Below, in pieces: positions 12,839-23,530 of a DNA stretch of 64,000 nt (the stretch's first letter is position 1; each line of letters starts with the position of its first letter). The stretch covers positions 47,996,585 to 48,060,584 of the forward strand of contig CM055107.1 of the NCBI GenBank assembly GCA_029204225.1, written 5' to 3'. A program made the position numbers and the translations under genes. The notes beneath the pieces were generated by a model. The model was not told the origin of the DNA. It worked only from the letters and a program-made list of their open reading frames with translations, and made no database searches. Origin of the DNA: Diphasiastrum complanatum (taxonomy: Eukaryota; Streptophyta; Lycopodiopsida; Lycopodiales; Lycopodiaceae).

Positions 12839-13588
12839 ATGTTGGGCTCGCAGAGAAGCCTTAGTGGCGCCTAATCTAAGACCAGGACCTATGAATCATA
12901 GATCACAAGATGAAAGAGTAGTTGACACCCCCAGATTAGTCAGCTTTCTACACAGACCATCTATAATATGATCTCAAGACAAGGGAAAAGCTACAATGGA
13001 GGATGAATGGCCTCCAGTGAATCTGATAGAGATTGAGACAATGAGGTTTAGAAAGACAAAAGAAGAAGTACTAGATGTAACCAGAAGTAAGACACTGATG
13101 GATCTTTGAAGAAGGTAGTTGAAAAAAAGACAAGTGATGTGCTTGTCTTGCACTAGATGATAGATCCCTCAATGATACTAAATACACCCATAGTCAACAT
13201 CGACAAAACAGAGCCTGGAGAAGGGGAGAGATTGGAAGCTAGAAAGCCACCTAAGATAGTTCGAAAGAAGGAAAAGGCTGAAATTGTACCACACAGAAAT
13301 AGAAGCATAGTCAGATGGATTCGTGACATAGACCTCAGCCCTAGGATTGGATGAATTGAGATTAGAGATAGGCTTATGGCAGTTACTCCAACTTTCACCC
13401 ACAGTCCGCCGGAAGGTGAAGCAGATGATGAGGCCGATAAATTTGGGAATGGGGAGGTCAAGTACTATCCTTGGTGGATAGACTTCAGGGAGGGAGAATA
13501 TCCGCCATCTAAGGCAGCACAATACCATCTCCATGAGAAGGGTCGCCTTGTTGTAGAGGATAAAAATTATGTGAGAAATTTCAACTAG
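12839..13588 (+). pseudogene. Linker coding between gag and protease, unit A
   Basis: Broken coding continues after the knuckles (a PPVNLIEIETMRF-like stretch near 13014). A 70-codon frame at 13376-13588 includes GEVKYYPWWIDFREGEYPP and is shared with unit B. A lacks about 26 bases near 13351 that B keeps. No known domain is recognised; position suggests the gag-protease spacer. Confidence 0.45.
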
Positions 13589-13728
13589 TTTTGCTTTTTT
13601 GTTCATATCTGTATATTTGGCAATTGAGGCCAATTTTCATGTTAGACTTAGAGTTTGACCTCCCAAAGTTATATTAGTCTAAAAGCATTTGAATAAACAC
13701 TTTTGGAAAATGTGGAAAAGTATAGTAC

Positions 13729-14616
13729 ATGAGGTTTGGTAGATTGATAGGAAAAGTGGACAACAACATAGTAGACCGATATTGTCCCAAAGTTGATGTC
13801 ACTATAGATGGTTTAGTTATCAAAGAAGCTACAGTAGATGCAAGATTGGCGGTGAATATAGTAAGCCTAGAATTGGCAGACAGGCTTGGAATAGACCCGG
13901 AGCCCACTTCATTGACTGCCTTGAAGTTGGCCAACAACTCTGTTGTCAAACCTGAAGGAGAAATGAGATCTGTCCCTATTACAATTGTTGGAAAGATTGT
14001 GAATGTGGACTTCTATGTCATGAGAATGCTGGCAGACTATAAGAGGTATTCTCTCCTATTAGGGAGGCCTTGGTTACGATTAAGTGACTGCACAGTAGAC
14101 ATTCCTGCAGGACTATTGATTTTTGGTAGAGGGAAGAGCCGAGTGGTAGTTGATGGATACCCCGAGACCCCTCAGTCAGAAAGAGCCCCTCTACCCTTTT
14201 CAAAATGGGAAGAAGTGTCTAATGATGATTCAGGAACTGATACAGATGATGATGAACACAATCGAACTGTACCTCATGACAAGGATAGCGAAAGCAGCTT
14301 GAACCATGCAGAGGTGCATGAAATAGTATGGATATGCCTTGATGATTATCTCCCCATAGTCAAATCCATGAATCTAGGCCCATCAAATTATGAGAGTAGG
14401 GAGGATGCTAGATATACTGCATCTGATGTCTTTGATCATGAACTGTTTGGTATACAAGAATTATTTAAAGAAAGCCAAGTGGTGCCAGTGAAAATATTCC
14501 ATTGGGATAATGAACTATCTGGATATGATTCAGACTGTGAGAAAACTATAGAGGCAAGGTACCCTCCTAGCCCAATTAGGTTGTACTCCCAATCAACCAA
14601 TCGAAATGACAAATGA
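13729..14616 (+). pseudogene. Retropepsin-like domain with acidic tail, unit A
   Basis: A 295-codon frame from ATG. Residues ~22-115 resemble the retroviral-type aspartic protease of plant gypsy-like elements: a strand ending EATVDARLAVNIVSLELADR and, near residue 103, LLLGRPWLRL. The catalytic D-S/T-G triplet is D37-A38-R39, so proteolysis is doubtful. The tail from ~160 is very acidic (GTDTDDDEHN). After TGA the same frame stays open at 14641-14919 with another acidic stretch. No reverse transcriptase or integrase follows. Unit B has two extra stops, so A preserves the longer reading. It could alternatively be a non-catalytic retropepsin fold; fold-level call moderate. Confidence 0.6.
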
Positions 14617-14640
14617 GGCATTGCATCTCCTAGAGCAAAA

Positions 14641-14919
14641 ATGATTGTAGACAACAATAGTGAATCGTATGAGGTAGGAGAAATGTTCGAGACTGCAGAA
14701 TCAAAACCTGCATTCTACTCTCATAATCTAGATGAACATAAAAACCTTCATAGTCATGGTCATCAAGGAAATTCAAATACAGATCTGAATCTTTTACCTT
14801 CCTACCTTGAGTATGATCATTTTGATGATTTAGAAAAGAACATGGGAAGACAAACCAGTGCATATGATAGAATGGAACCAGATGACGAGTACACTGACAA
14901 CAAGATCGATAATGGGTAG
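14641..14919 (+). pseudogene. Acidic C-terminal extension of the protease frame
   Basis: In the same frame as 13729-14616, separated only by a TGA that is shared with unit B (49671-49673). Rich in Asp, Glu, Asn and His (MFETAES...LDEHKN...HFDDLEKN). Ends TAG at 14917. No domain recognised. Confidence 0.4.
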
Positions 14920-14939
14920 TAAATGATTATGAAACCATC

Positions 14940-15956
14940 CATTCTTACCCTTGGATTCCACCAAGGGGGTAAGAGACTGTAAATTTAATTTGAGTTCTAT
15001 TTTTGTCTATCTATTCATAGTTTTGTTGATAGATTATTTTGCTATTTCATTCTATATATCGATTGAAAAAAAAAAGTTCAACGTATGGATGGTTTTCTTG
15101 TCTTTTGTATAATAGGTAAGTCAAGCGTTTAGATAATTTTCCTTATGAGAAAGGATACATCAACTACTCACCATTATCTGAGCATCATATTATACATGGT
15201 TTGATTGATTCATTTATTGCAAGTCTGAACAATGGCATTCATCTCTACCTGCATTATGCATGAACTTAGGAACAGACTTGATGGGCATTACGCTTGCATT
15301 GTTACCAGGGCATAACTGTTTGAACAAAAACATGAGGAGAGATATGAAAAACTGAGAGAAGTAAATGATATAAGTGAGTAGGAGATTGTTGTGTATATAT
15401 GTGTATGAAAAAATTTGTATTTGAAAAAAAAATAAATGAGAAAAAAAGAAGGAAAAAAAAAAAAAAAGAGAGAAAGAGGGCATATCCTCTATGTTGTCTA
15501 AAAAGGAGCATAATTGTATGATTTAGGAGTTTGAGATTGAAAAAAAAAAAAGATGAAAATGATGGTTGGGAAAAAATATGTATATTGTGAGCATGATATA
15601 TGTATATATATCTGATTCAGTCTTTCTAAAAAAAAATTAAAAAAAAAAAAAAGAAAAGAAAGAAAAGTTAGCATCGGAGAAGTTTCATTGATTAAATCAA
15701 TCATGAGTCTCTGAAGTGAGTGAGAGATATAAATTCTTGAGAAAAAGTGAGACAATAGACCTATTGCATCCACTTGAGGTTTGAGTACACATCTAGACAT
15801 GTTCTGATATAAAATGCATCCATCGATTGTCATTTTGTAGAAAGAAATTGCATTCTCATATCCCCAAAGTGCATGGATCTGAGATGGGCATATAGTGAAA
15901 TTTGATGGGAGTGGGAGCATAAGCCGATCTAGGTGCACGGGATGGGTATGATGCAG
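14940..15956 (+). other. 3' tail of the gag-protease element
   Basis: Begins with CCACCAAGGGGGTAAGAGAC just before TGTAAATT, which looks like a polypurine tract followed by an LTR start. No matching 5' LTR was found in the window. The tail has several A-runs. Unit B has the same tail to 50994; both units diverge completely after GATGCAG (15956/50994). Confidence 0.4.
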
Positions 15957-16111
15957 AGACTTTTTTTTTAGGTTCTCCTTTCATCCAGCCTATGTGGAAA
16001 TTAGAGACTGGCCATTATTTTCGAGCACCTGGATATTTCGAAAATGTCAAGAATTTTCGACAAAGACCAACATTCTTCTCCAACCGATCTTTTTGGACCA
16101 AAAATGTCAAT

Positions 16112-17720
16112 TAAAAGCCGAATGAGAAACACCATCACCGGAAAATTGGGCACTACAAGTATCAAATATCACACTAGGACAATGGACCACGGGACCAAAA
16201 TGGGCAAAACGTGAGTTGATCTGTCAAAATCAGTCAAAACGTGAGTTGATCTGTCAAAATCAGTCGCAGAGCCAACACATATCAAAGATGGAGAGTGTGG
16301 TAGATTTCAATGTGTTCATGGAGAGATATGTAGCTGAAAGCATCTCATTTACTCTGAGTAACGTCAGTACTGTTAAATATCTTGTTTCCGAGAGTATTGA
16401 TCACCCAAGTACGTAAGAGCTTCAGGGGAATGGTACTTTGATTATGAGAACGATGGATTAACGGTTAAGTCTACTCCTGCTCAAAAGCTGATATGGGCAG
16501 AGGCTCAGAGCTCCAAATTTTGATTGACCAGCATTGTTGCATTGACTACTTTGATTAAGATTTGTGGAGGCTCCATACTGAGATTGATGCAGATCATGAT
16601 CACTGACGGACGAGATAGGGAGATAAATCCTAGCTGACAACGTGAGCATCCTCTGAACGTGCGTTGACTCACAGAAGTATCATCATGTTGCTCGCTATCC
16701 TCAACGAAAGATTTGAGGCATTCCATCGCTACTGCTGCAGCTGAGAACTATCGTCATTGACCATCCTCATAGTGCGAATACCACTCAGTTTTCAATCGAG
16801 TTTCAGTTTATGGTGCGATCATTTGAAGAGGCCATTGTTTCAGTACCTACATGAGCATGATTGAGTTAAGCAGCACCTATCGGGCCTAAGCAGACATCAC
16901 TACTTTCCTTCAATCGATCTCTATGGGAGTGCTCACCGTGCATTTAAGCAGTTGTATTATGAGTACTGGTCTGTACTGATCTTACATCACGTTTGAAGTA
17001 TGGATTCTCAGTATACTGTTATCTGTCTCTATATAGTGATGAGATAACTAATTTCATGATGACTCCTATCAAAGCACTGATCCTTATGTGCAGTTCTGAG
17101 TATAGACTTTTCAATGATTATGAGGAAGTTCTGCATGTTGACTTGTATGTATTCCTGCTAATTAAGTGCATTCCACAGATGTTTGAATACTGAATATCAA
17201 ACGTCGGTCTATGTGAGAGTGAGAGCTTTGTTATCAGGCTACTAAAACCAGTGAGGAATCGCTATTAGCAATGGATATTCTGAGTGTGAATAATTCCAAA
17301 TCCTAGGACTGAGTTGAGCAAATGTTAACTCCATCACTGATATGGGGACCCATTGAGAATGTATGTCTGATTATCGTTGAAGAGCCATCGTTGAACTAGA
17401 GCTGTCATTGATGTCTGCTATGGAGCAATCGAAGGATGTTGTCTCTGTTGCTTTGTCGATTGAAACTTGCTAAACACAATTTGTAGAAGACTGATGAGGA
17501 AGCAGATATCAAGCTGTCCGTGAACTGCATGAGCTCACTTTGGATCCTGCACGACTATCAGTCATTCTGGCAACCAGTCTGCACTTAGGAGCAACACTTC
17601 TTGGTGTCTACAAGGTGAACTCCAGCAACACTACACACTCCCGAAAGCCTAACCTTTGCATGATTGGTCTCTGATTTCCTACGGGCTGGAGCTGGAGGAG
17701 ACCTGAGAAGAGAACGTCAC
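16112..17720 (+). repeat. Second, internally deleted copy of the gag-like 5' region
   Basis: Matches 10062-12252 with ~600 bp (roughly 10152-10748) missing. At the internal junction a ~30-bp stretch, AAAACGTGAGTTGATCTGTC plus 10 more, occurs twice in tandem (16206 and 16236). Frames are broken as in the first copy. Similarity ends at ...GAGAACGTCAC. Found only in unit A. Confidence 0.8.
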
Positions 17721-19370
17721 ATGTAAGTTTCCTCATTTTGTTCTCACACTCCGCTACCTGTGTATTCAATCTGTGATTGATGATGCAATTGTGTATGTCA
17801 TAGATGTCGCAGCAGCGATTATAGCTTCATATTGAAAAATCTTTAATGCATATTGTTTTGTTCCATGTCTTCATAAAGAAAGACTATAGCATGCTAAAAG
17901 AACTCGTAGATAGTGTATTGTTATGTCTCAGGAGAAAGTTAAATGCAGGATAGTTGTGATTTGAGGTGATGATAGTTTTAGACTCTAGCAAGATTGCTAG
18001 TTTGCTCAGAATGATTGCTTTTTGTCTGAATGCATGGAGAAAGCCTTTAAGGAATGTTGCTTGAGTGAATGTGATGAATGAATTAAGCAAGTCATCCTCG
18101 TCTCCTTGGAACAAACGAGTGAGGTTAAGCTCACTCTGGTTGGAACACACTACATGAGTTAAGAACAAACCTATTGTCGGTTTTCATCTAGAACCACAAT
18201 AGTCAAGATAAGTCGTTGGAACAAACAGTTCTTGACTATTCACTGTTAGCCATCTACAAACCAAGATGGTTGGGAAATTGCATGCTACACTTGAACAGCT
18301 CCCATGACTATTTAGATGGAAGGGGTGTACTTAATGAATACTTTGGGAAAGGGTCATATAATACAGCCATGATTCACTACCTAATGCCAATAAGCATCGA
18401 GAATGTTTCGTCCAAGCCCTCCCATAGGTCCTAATATTCCGGACACTGCTAGACCTTATTTGTATATCACAGTCCTTACAGGCCTGAAAATAATGCACCA
18501 ACAACGGATTGTGTCAATCTTTGGTGCTGCTAGATTAGCAGAGATCCTAGCAACTCCAGAGCCCTGCATATTACCACTTCTAGATTATGGTAGGACTAGG
18601 GATGTCTATATTATGATCCTCTTCTAGAAATGTTAGGAGCCCACACATGCATAGAGGTTTATGTGAATGATTATTGATTGAGGAGTGTTAGTTATATTGA
18701 GAGATTGACATGTCAGAGAAGCAGTAAACTAGTATATGGCCTACACCTCAAACCCAAGGAGGTATTGCCCCGTAGTCAGAATAATTGGATGGGCTTCACT
18801 AGAACTGATATCATTAGACACCACCATTGGAATTGGAAGGGCTGGGAATTTAGCCATTGAAGTTGATAATGAGGTATTTAGAGTCAAAACATCCATGTAC
18901 TTCAGAATAAACGACTCATGGGTCCTGGTAGCAACACGCTCCATAGAACTTCAAAGTGCTACTAGGACGAGATCTGGGCCTAGACTGTTATGACTGGGTT
19001 AGGATTGTGAGAGCTACCTCTACCAGGTGACTTCTGCCAATTGAGTAGAAATGGAAAGGTCTATCATTATTTCTATTCCAGGGATTTCCATAGACATCTC
19101 CTAGTTGGAGATACACTATTCAGAGTTAGACATAATGCAAACCATAGTTCCCTTGTAGTGTATGAGTCGAGTGAAGATTCTACGTGGAAAGAGTTAGGAG
19201 GATCCTTTACCCAATATACCGAATTGCATCTAGGGCTTCCCGATCCATTGCCAGAGTATGTGTTAGAGAACTTAAATGATATCATCAAGGATTCTGGAAC
19301 AGATTCTCGAGAAGAATACGAGAAGGAGGTAGCTCTGGAACTTCGCAAGCGAGCAATATATCATTAGTGC
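17721..19370 (+). pseudogene. Unrecognised broken coding region, unit A only
   Basis: A chain of plus-strand frames: 18216-18434, 18403-18627, 18736-18993 and 19041-19367. The last encodes ~108 residues with an acidic/basic C-terminus ending EEYEKEVALELRKRAIYH. The frames lie head to tail with small gaps, as expected for one decayed gene, but I recognise no family. It sits between the second gag-like copy and the CACTA fragment, so it may be part of either. Absent from unit B because of the 7.7-kb replacement. Confidence 0.35.
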
Positions 19371-19399
19371 AAGTCATGAGTTTCAAGAAGACTGAGGAA

Positions 19400-20220
19400 G
19401 TGAGTATAACCCTTTATAGGCTATGTCTATAGAGGCCTGGAAAACCTCTATTAGCTATAGAGGTACGGCTTGGTCGATAGAACATGTCAGGGATCCCCTA
19501 GTGAGCTTTGTGTTTGAGACGTGTACGACCATTCTCATAATAGCATGACACTGGACACATAGTGGTGCTATATCCTGTTATGTTGTTTTCCCCTTAGCTT
19601 TGATCCCCTGAGTGGGAAATGTCATAACACACTCTAATCTCAGTGCCTCTTCTCGCCATTCCCGAGAAAAGATAGATCGTAGAAGGATTCGCCTCAACGG
19701 TGGGCCCTATTGTGGTGATGATATTGATGATGTCGTGTCTGGCCTCAAGTCCAGCACATCCCTCTACCAGGCCTCGTCGTAGGGATATGATTCAATGTGT
19801 TGTTTTTTTCTGTGATACACATTGTAAGAATGTAGGATATGATAGTTCGTATTGTTGTTGCTTTCTAGTTGAATTTCTTATGCAAATGGTGCTGACTTTT
19901 ATTTGATGTCTTTGAGGTGTTTTGTTTTTTTTTTCAGCACCTTTTGGAACTTACCAATTAGGAGATTTTGAAAACTACTTATATTTAGATTCAAGTGCCT
20001 AATTACCTTACCTTGGGTTGCTTGCACATGTATCCTAATCTTAATCCAATAGTTCCTATGAGATTTGTATTGAGGAAATTCAGATTGAGATTTTGAATTG
20101 ATTGGGAAATTTCCAGGAAGATAAAATTTAGCATTCTCGACCAATTTTTAAAAATCCTGAAAACAATTTTTGGCCTTGCTTTGCAAAGGTATTACTATGT
20201 TACTGTGTTTTGAGGTTGAT
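19400..20220 (+). other. No recognisable feature
   Basis: Unit A-only sequence with a moderately GC-rich start (19400-19780) and an AT-rich remainder. No coding phase or repeat is clear. Confidence 0.4.
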
Positions 20221-20225
20221 CAATG

Positions 20226-20707
20226 GACTATAGAAGAAAGTCAATGTTGATGTCTGATATGTGGTGGTGGTCTAATATTTTAAGGCTTGGCTTTGCTATG
20301 GCTTGGATGTTAGGGATTTTAAGGCTAGGGCTTGGCTGCTAGGCCTTGTAAGTGAAGTCTTGCAAATGTTGAAATCTCAAGTGTTGCACTTGTAAGTTTT
20401 CTTTGATTTGGTCTCCTTTGAGTTCATGTAAAAACCTCTTATCAATTCCAAATACAGGGACCTCACAAGTTGATACTAGAAGAAAGTTAACATTGATGGC
20501 TAATATGTGGTGGCGGTCTAGACTTTTAATGCTTGGCTTTACTGTTAGGACTTTTAAGGCTAGGGCTTGGCTATTATGCCTTGTAAGTGAAGTCTTCCAA
20601 AAGTTGTAATCTTAAATTTTGCACATGTAAGTTTTCTTTGATTTGGTCTTCTTTGACTTCATGTAAAAACCTCTTATGATTTCCAAATAGAGGGACCTCA
20701 CAAGTTT
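20226..20707 (+). repeat. Two imperfect ~236-bp tandem repeats
   Basis: Both units contain, in order, AGAAGAAAGT, ATATGTGGTGG, AAGGCTAGGGCTTGGCT, CCTTGTAAGTGAAGTCTT, GTAAGTTTTCTTTGATTTGG and GGGACCTCACAAGTT. The last landmark is at 20457 and 20693. They are clearly diverged, hence old. Confidence 0.8.
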
Positions 20708-20941
20708 TTAACAATTCATGCATTTTGTTTGGTGTGTTGAAATGTAGTATGCCATCTTGGATCAATTTATTACATGCAAAAAAAAACATAGCCTTCATGC
20801 ATAGAAAGAAAAACAAACAATTTAATTGGCTATTGCATGTTTTATTGTGAACATCCAGATTATAATAATCACATGTGTGAGTAGGAGACTTAAAAGAATC
20901 TAATGCAGGCTTGATTCCACATGTTCTAGTTTCTTCTTTTA

Positions 20942-21091
20942 CGTGAAAAGAGATCATAGTGGATTTTTTGCTATCAATCCAACCAAGACATTAAGCATGG
21001 ATTATTCAGACACATTCGTGAAAAGAGATCGTAGTGGATTTTTTGCTATCAATTCAACCAAGACATTAAGCATGGATTATTCAGACACATT
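20942..21091 (+). repeat. Two 75-bp tandem repeats
   Basis: CGTGAAAAGAGATC begins at 20942 and again at 21017; the two units differ at only a few bases. The 75-bp period (25 codons) keeps one open frame through both. The recent copy lies just 5' of the CACTA fragment. Confidence 0.88.
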
Positions 21092-21243
21092 GGTCTTGTC
21101 TCGTCATTGTGAACATGTGTGTCACATGACATTCATTTTTTCTCAATCATAATCAGTAACATACACTATTTCATTACGATTAACTATTGTGGACCTTAGT
21201 TCCATGTTGGCACCAATTTTTTAACTTAGCATTGTTAAATGTG

Positions 21244-21575
21244 CAAGTATTTTTTCAACCGGATTGACTAAACAACAAGTGGTGGTATGTTGTTCAAGTA
21301 AAGCCACGCGCTAGACATGTATTTGAAAATGCATACATTGAGAATGAAATGGAGGACTTGAATATTGACAACACAAACATGGTTGATGCGGATATAGAAA
21401 TATCTTCAAGCTCTCTAAATATTATAGAAAATACTTTAAATGAGACGAATGATTCTAACACAAATGACAATATTGAGAGAGGGTCCGATTACTATAGTGA
21501 TGATTAAAATCATCTAAGCGGAGATGAGTTGCAAGATGTATTGGCTGATGAATTTGAATCTTGTGATGACAAATA

Positions 21576-21576
<1 letters not shown>
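21244..21576 (+). pseudogene. CACTA/En-Spm transposase C-terminal fragment (DUF4216-like)
   Basis: A 111-codon reading in one frame, with internal TGA at 21265 and TAA at 21505, ending TAG at 21574. It starts QVFFQPD, continues NNKWWYVVQVKPRARHVFE, then a long acidic, Asn-rich tail. A QVFY...D...WxVV(I/Q) run followed by an acidic end is characteristic of the C-terminal DUF4216 region of plant CACTA transposases. No DDE core is present upstream. It lies ~1.3 kb before an N-terminal part of a CACTA transposase in the same orientation, so they are two elements or a rearranged one. Confidence 0.55.

Positions 21577-21577
<1 letters not shown>

Positions 21578-21623
<46 letters not shown>
21578..21623. 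repeat. AT microsatellite
   Basis: (AT)n directly after the TAG of the CACTA fragment, ending in TCTATCTATC. Confidence 0.93.
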
Positions 21624-21625
<2 letters not shown>

Positions 21626-22139
21626 ATCTATCACAATCATTTTTGTGATAAAATGATAGTTTACGTAATTATTGCATCTTTATAATACATTCTTGCATTT
21701 TTCAAGTTTATCTTGAATTCAAGCTAGCAATCACTTATGAGTCATTTTAAATCAAATGCTTTCAATGCAATCTATATCTTACTAGAGATATAGCAAAAAT
21801 TGATTGACCAAAGAAAACAATTAGTGAGCATACGTTGATCATTTATCTACACTTCAAAAACATTTTTCTTTTGAAACATCCTTACTATATTTAAAATATA
21901 TTAAAGCAATCTTCATATCTTCACTCTGGTCGAAGCACAATATTGATTTCGTCATAGCACAATAATGTGACACAATGATCATTTGATTTTTAGTTCACAA
22001 TCATGATCACACAATAATCATTTTATTATTAGTCCACACTTATTTAAAACCTAAAAAATATTTCATTTTTTAATTTATCATAGAGTTGTTTGTTTGTCAA
22101 CATATTGCTCAAATAGTTTTTAAAAAAACTTACAACAAA

Positions 22140-22490
22140 TGTATTTTGCCACGTGTGGCAATATAAAATTACAATTCTCTGGAATTTTCTCTGGAAATTT
22201 GCCACGCGTGGCAAATCTCCAAAATAAGTAAATGTTAAATGAGAGGCGGTTATATAACAACCTTGCGTGGCACTTCCACACATGGCTTTACCATGCCAAG
22301 CAATTTTGGCGGTCATTTTTGGATTAAAAACATTTAATGCCAGACCCACCTCCAGCCTGAATTTGACTAGCAAGGTCCCCGGAGAATTTTTGGCGTATAT
22401 CTACCACACGTGACAAAGCCACGTAAAGAAAAATGTCAAAATTTCGATTAAGTATCGGGTTCGCATGGTAGTGTCACGTGGCAAACCGCC
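22140..22490. repeat. Cluster of CACGTG/CACGCG palindromes
   Basis: Perfect or near-perfect copies of TGCCACGTGTGGCA (22147) and TGCCACGCGTGGCA (22200), with looser forms near 22264, 22404 and 22472. Repeated short motifs in both orientations are typical of the subterminal regions of CACTA elements where transposase binds. Position beside CACTA coding fits, but no CACTA terminal inverted repeat was identified. Confidence 0.5.
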
Positions 22491-22853
22491 CATATGTGTA
22501 GTTGTGATTGTTCTTATTCAAACGATGAGGCTGGACCATCATAGATTGGAGGGAGGCCTAGATATACCAGAGAATACCATGCCCATGTACATAATGTAAG
22601 TATGCATTGCGACATATTGCTATATCACACGGTCACATGTATGGACAAATCAAGAGAGAGTCATTATTTGTGTGGCCCAAAGTCGGTTCTTTGATGAGTT
22701 TTATGTATCTATCTTTCACGATGCTTGATGTTTGCAAACTTAACATTGCTAATGATTGCATGCACATTTATCTTGTATGTATTTGGCAATCTTCATGATG
22801 AGAGAGGATATTTAGTTGTTCTAATTGATTATTGTTGCACTTCTTTCGTGTAG

Positions 22854-22867
22854 GATGATGACTCTCA
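22854..22867 (+). pseudogene. Start of a CACTA Tnp2 exon split by the copia element
   Basis: After a pyrimidine-rich TTTCGTGTAG acceptor, the codons GAT GAT GAC TCT CA run into the copia LTR. The remaining base of the codon and the rest of the exon resume at 28888, in phase, after the second copy of the TCTCA target site. Confidence 0.5.
22863..22867 (+). repeat. Target-site duplication TCTCA, left
   Basis: Five bases directly before the 5' LTR, identical to 28883-28887 after the 3' LTR. This proves the element inserted as a unit and was not reassembled from two insertions. Confidence 0.9.
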
Positions 22868-23512
22868 TGTGAAGAAATGAAAAAAGATTATCTATGTTAG
22901 ATATAGGGGTCTTATGTTTTTATATCAAGCATCTATGTGTAGGATATTGATAGGACCAAATTTGGCATAGATGGCAAATTACCCATTTCCACTTGTAATG
23001 CCCCTATTTAGCCAAAATAGAGTAAGAGGCTAAACTCATGCCAATTAGAGTGTAGACAAGTGTAATACTTTTGTTTCATGAAATTTAAGAGGTCCAATAG
23101 GATTTAGAGGTGGAACCTTGAGGGGTCCAATAGAATTTGAGGTTTGCTTGAAAATGGTCCAATAGAATTTAGAGGTGAATGGATCAATGGTCCAATAGGA
23201 TTAAGAGGTGGCAAAGTGTGGTCTAATCATACTTAAGCATAGTGCCAGCATGTGGATCTACTAGTATCATTGTACTCCTCATTTGGATCTAATTGATTTT
23301 GAGATTGAGTGGATTTTGTGAGTAATTGGTTTTCTAGCTTTTTGTCTCTACTCGAGAGCTCATGATGATTTTCTATGCATGTAGTAGTTTTTTTTTGCCA
23401 TATAATCAAAGATAGATTTTGAATCTCAATCTAGTCTTGATCTTGGTGCATCTACACACCTTAGGAGATCACAAGTACATGTTGTGGACAGTCCACACGT
23501 GTGGAATCAACA
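22868..23512 (+). repeat. Copia element 5' LTR
   Basis: 645 bp, TGTGAAGAA...TCAACA, matching the 3' LTR 28241-28882. It carries four GGTCCAATAG units about 33 bp apart (23091, 23124, 23156, 23189) against two in the 3' LTR, and lacks ~75-80 bp present at 28665-28745. The primer-binding site follows immediately. It should hold the promoter; no certain TATA box was picked. Unit B has lost this LTR. Confidence 0.93.
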
Positions 23513-23530
23513 TGATATCAGAGTCTACCT
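23513..23530 (+). promoter_or_regulatory. Copia primer-binding site
   Basis: TGATATCAGAGTCTACCT directly follows the 5' LTR. It is a two- to three-base variant of TGGTATCAGAGC, the complement of initiator tRNA-Met used by plant copia elements. Confidence 0.8.

Noticed and set aside
15214-15938. Minus-strand Phe-rich frames at 15214-15938 and 50248-50569
   Set aside because: They arise from A-runs in the element tail; run lengths differ between the units and break the frames.
22867-23512. Copia LTR pair as products of two separate insertions
   Set aside because: Identical TCTCA on both outer sides and an in-phase host frame show one insertion event.
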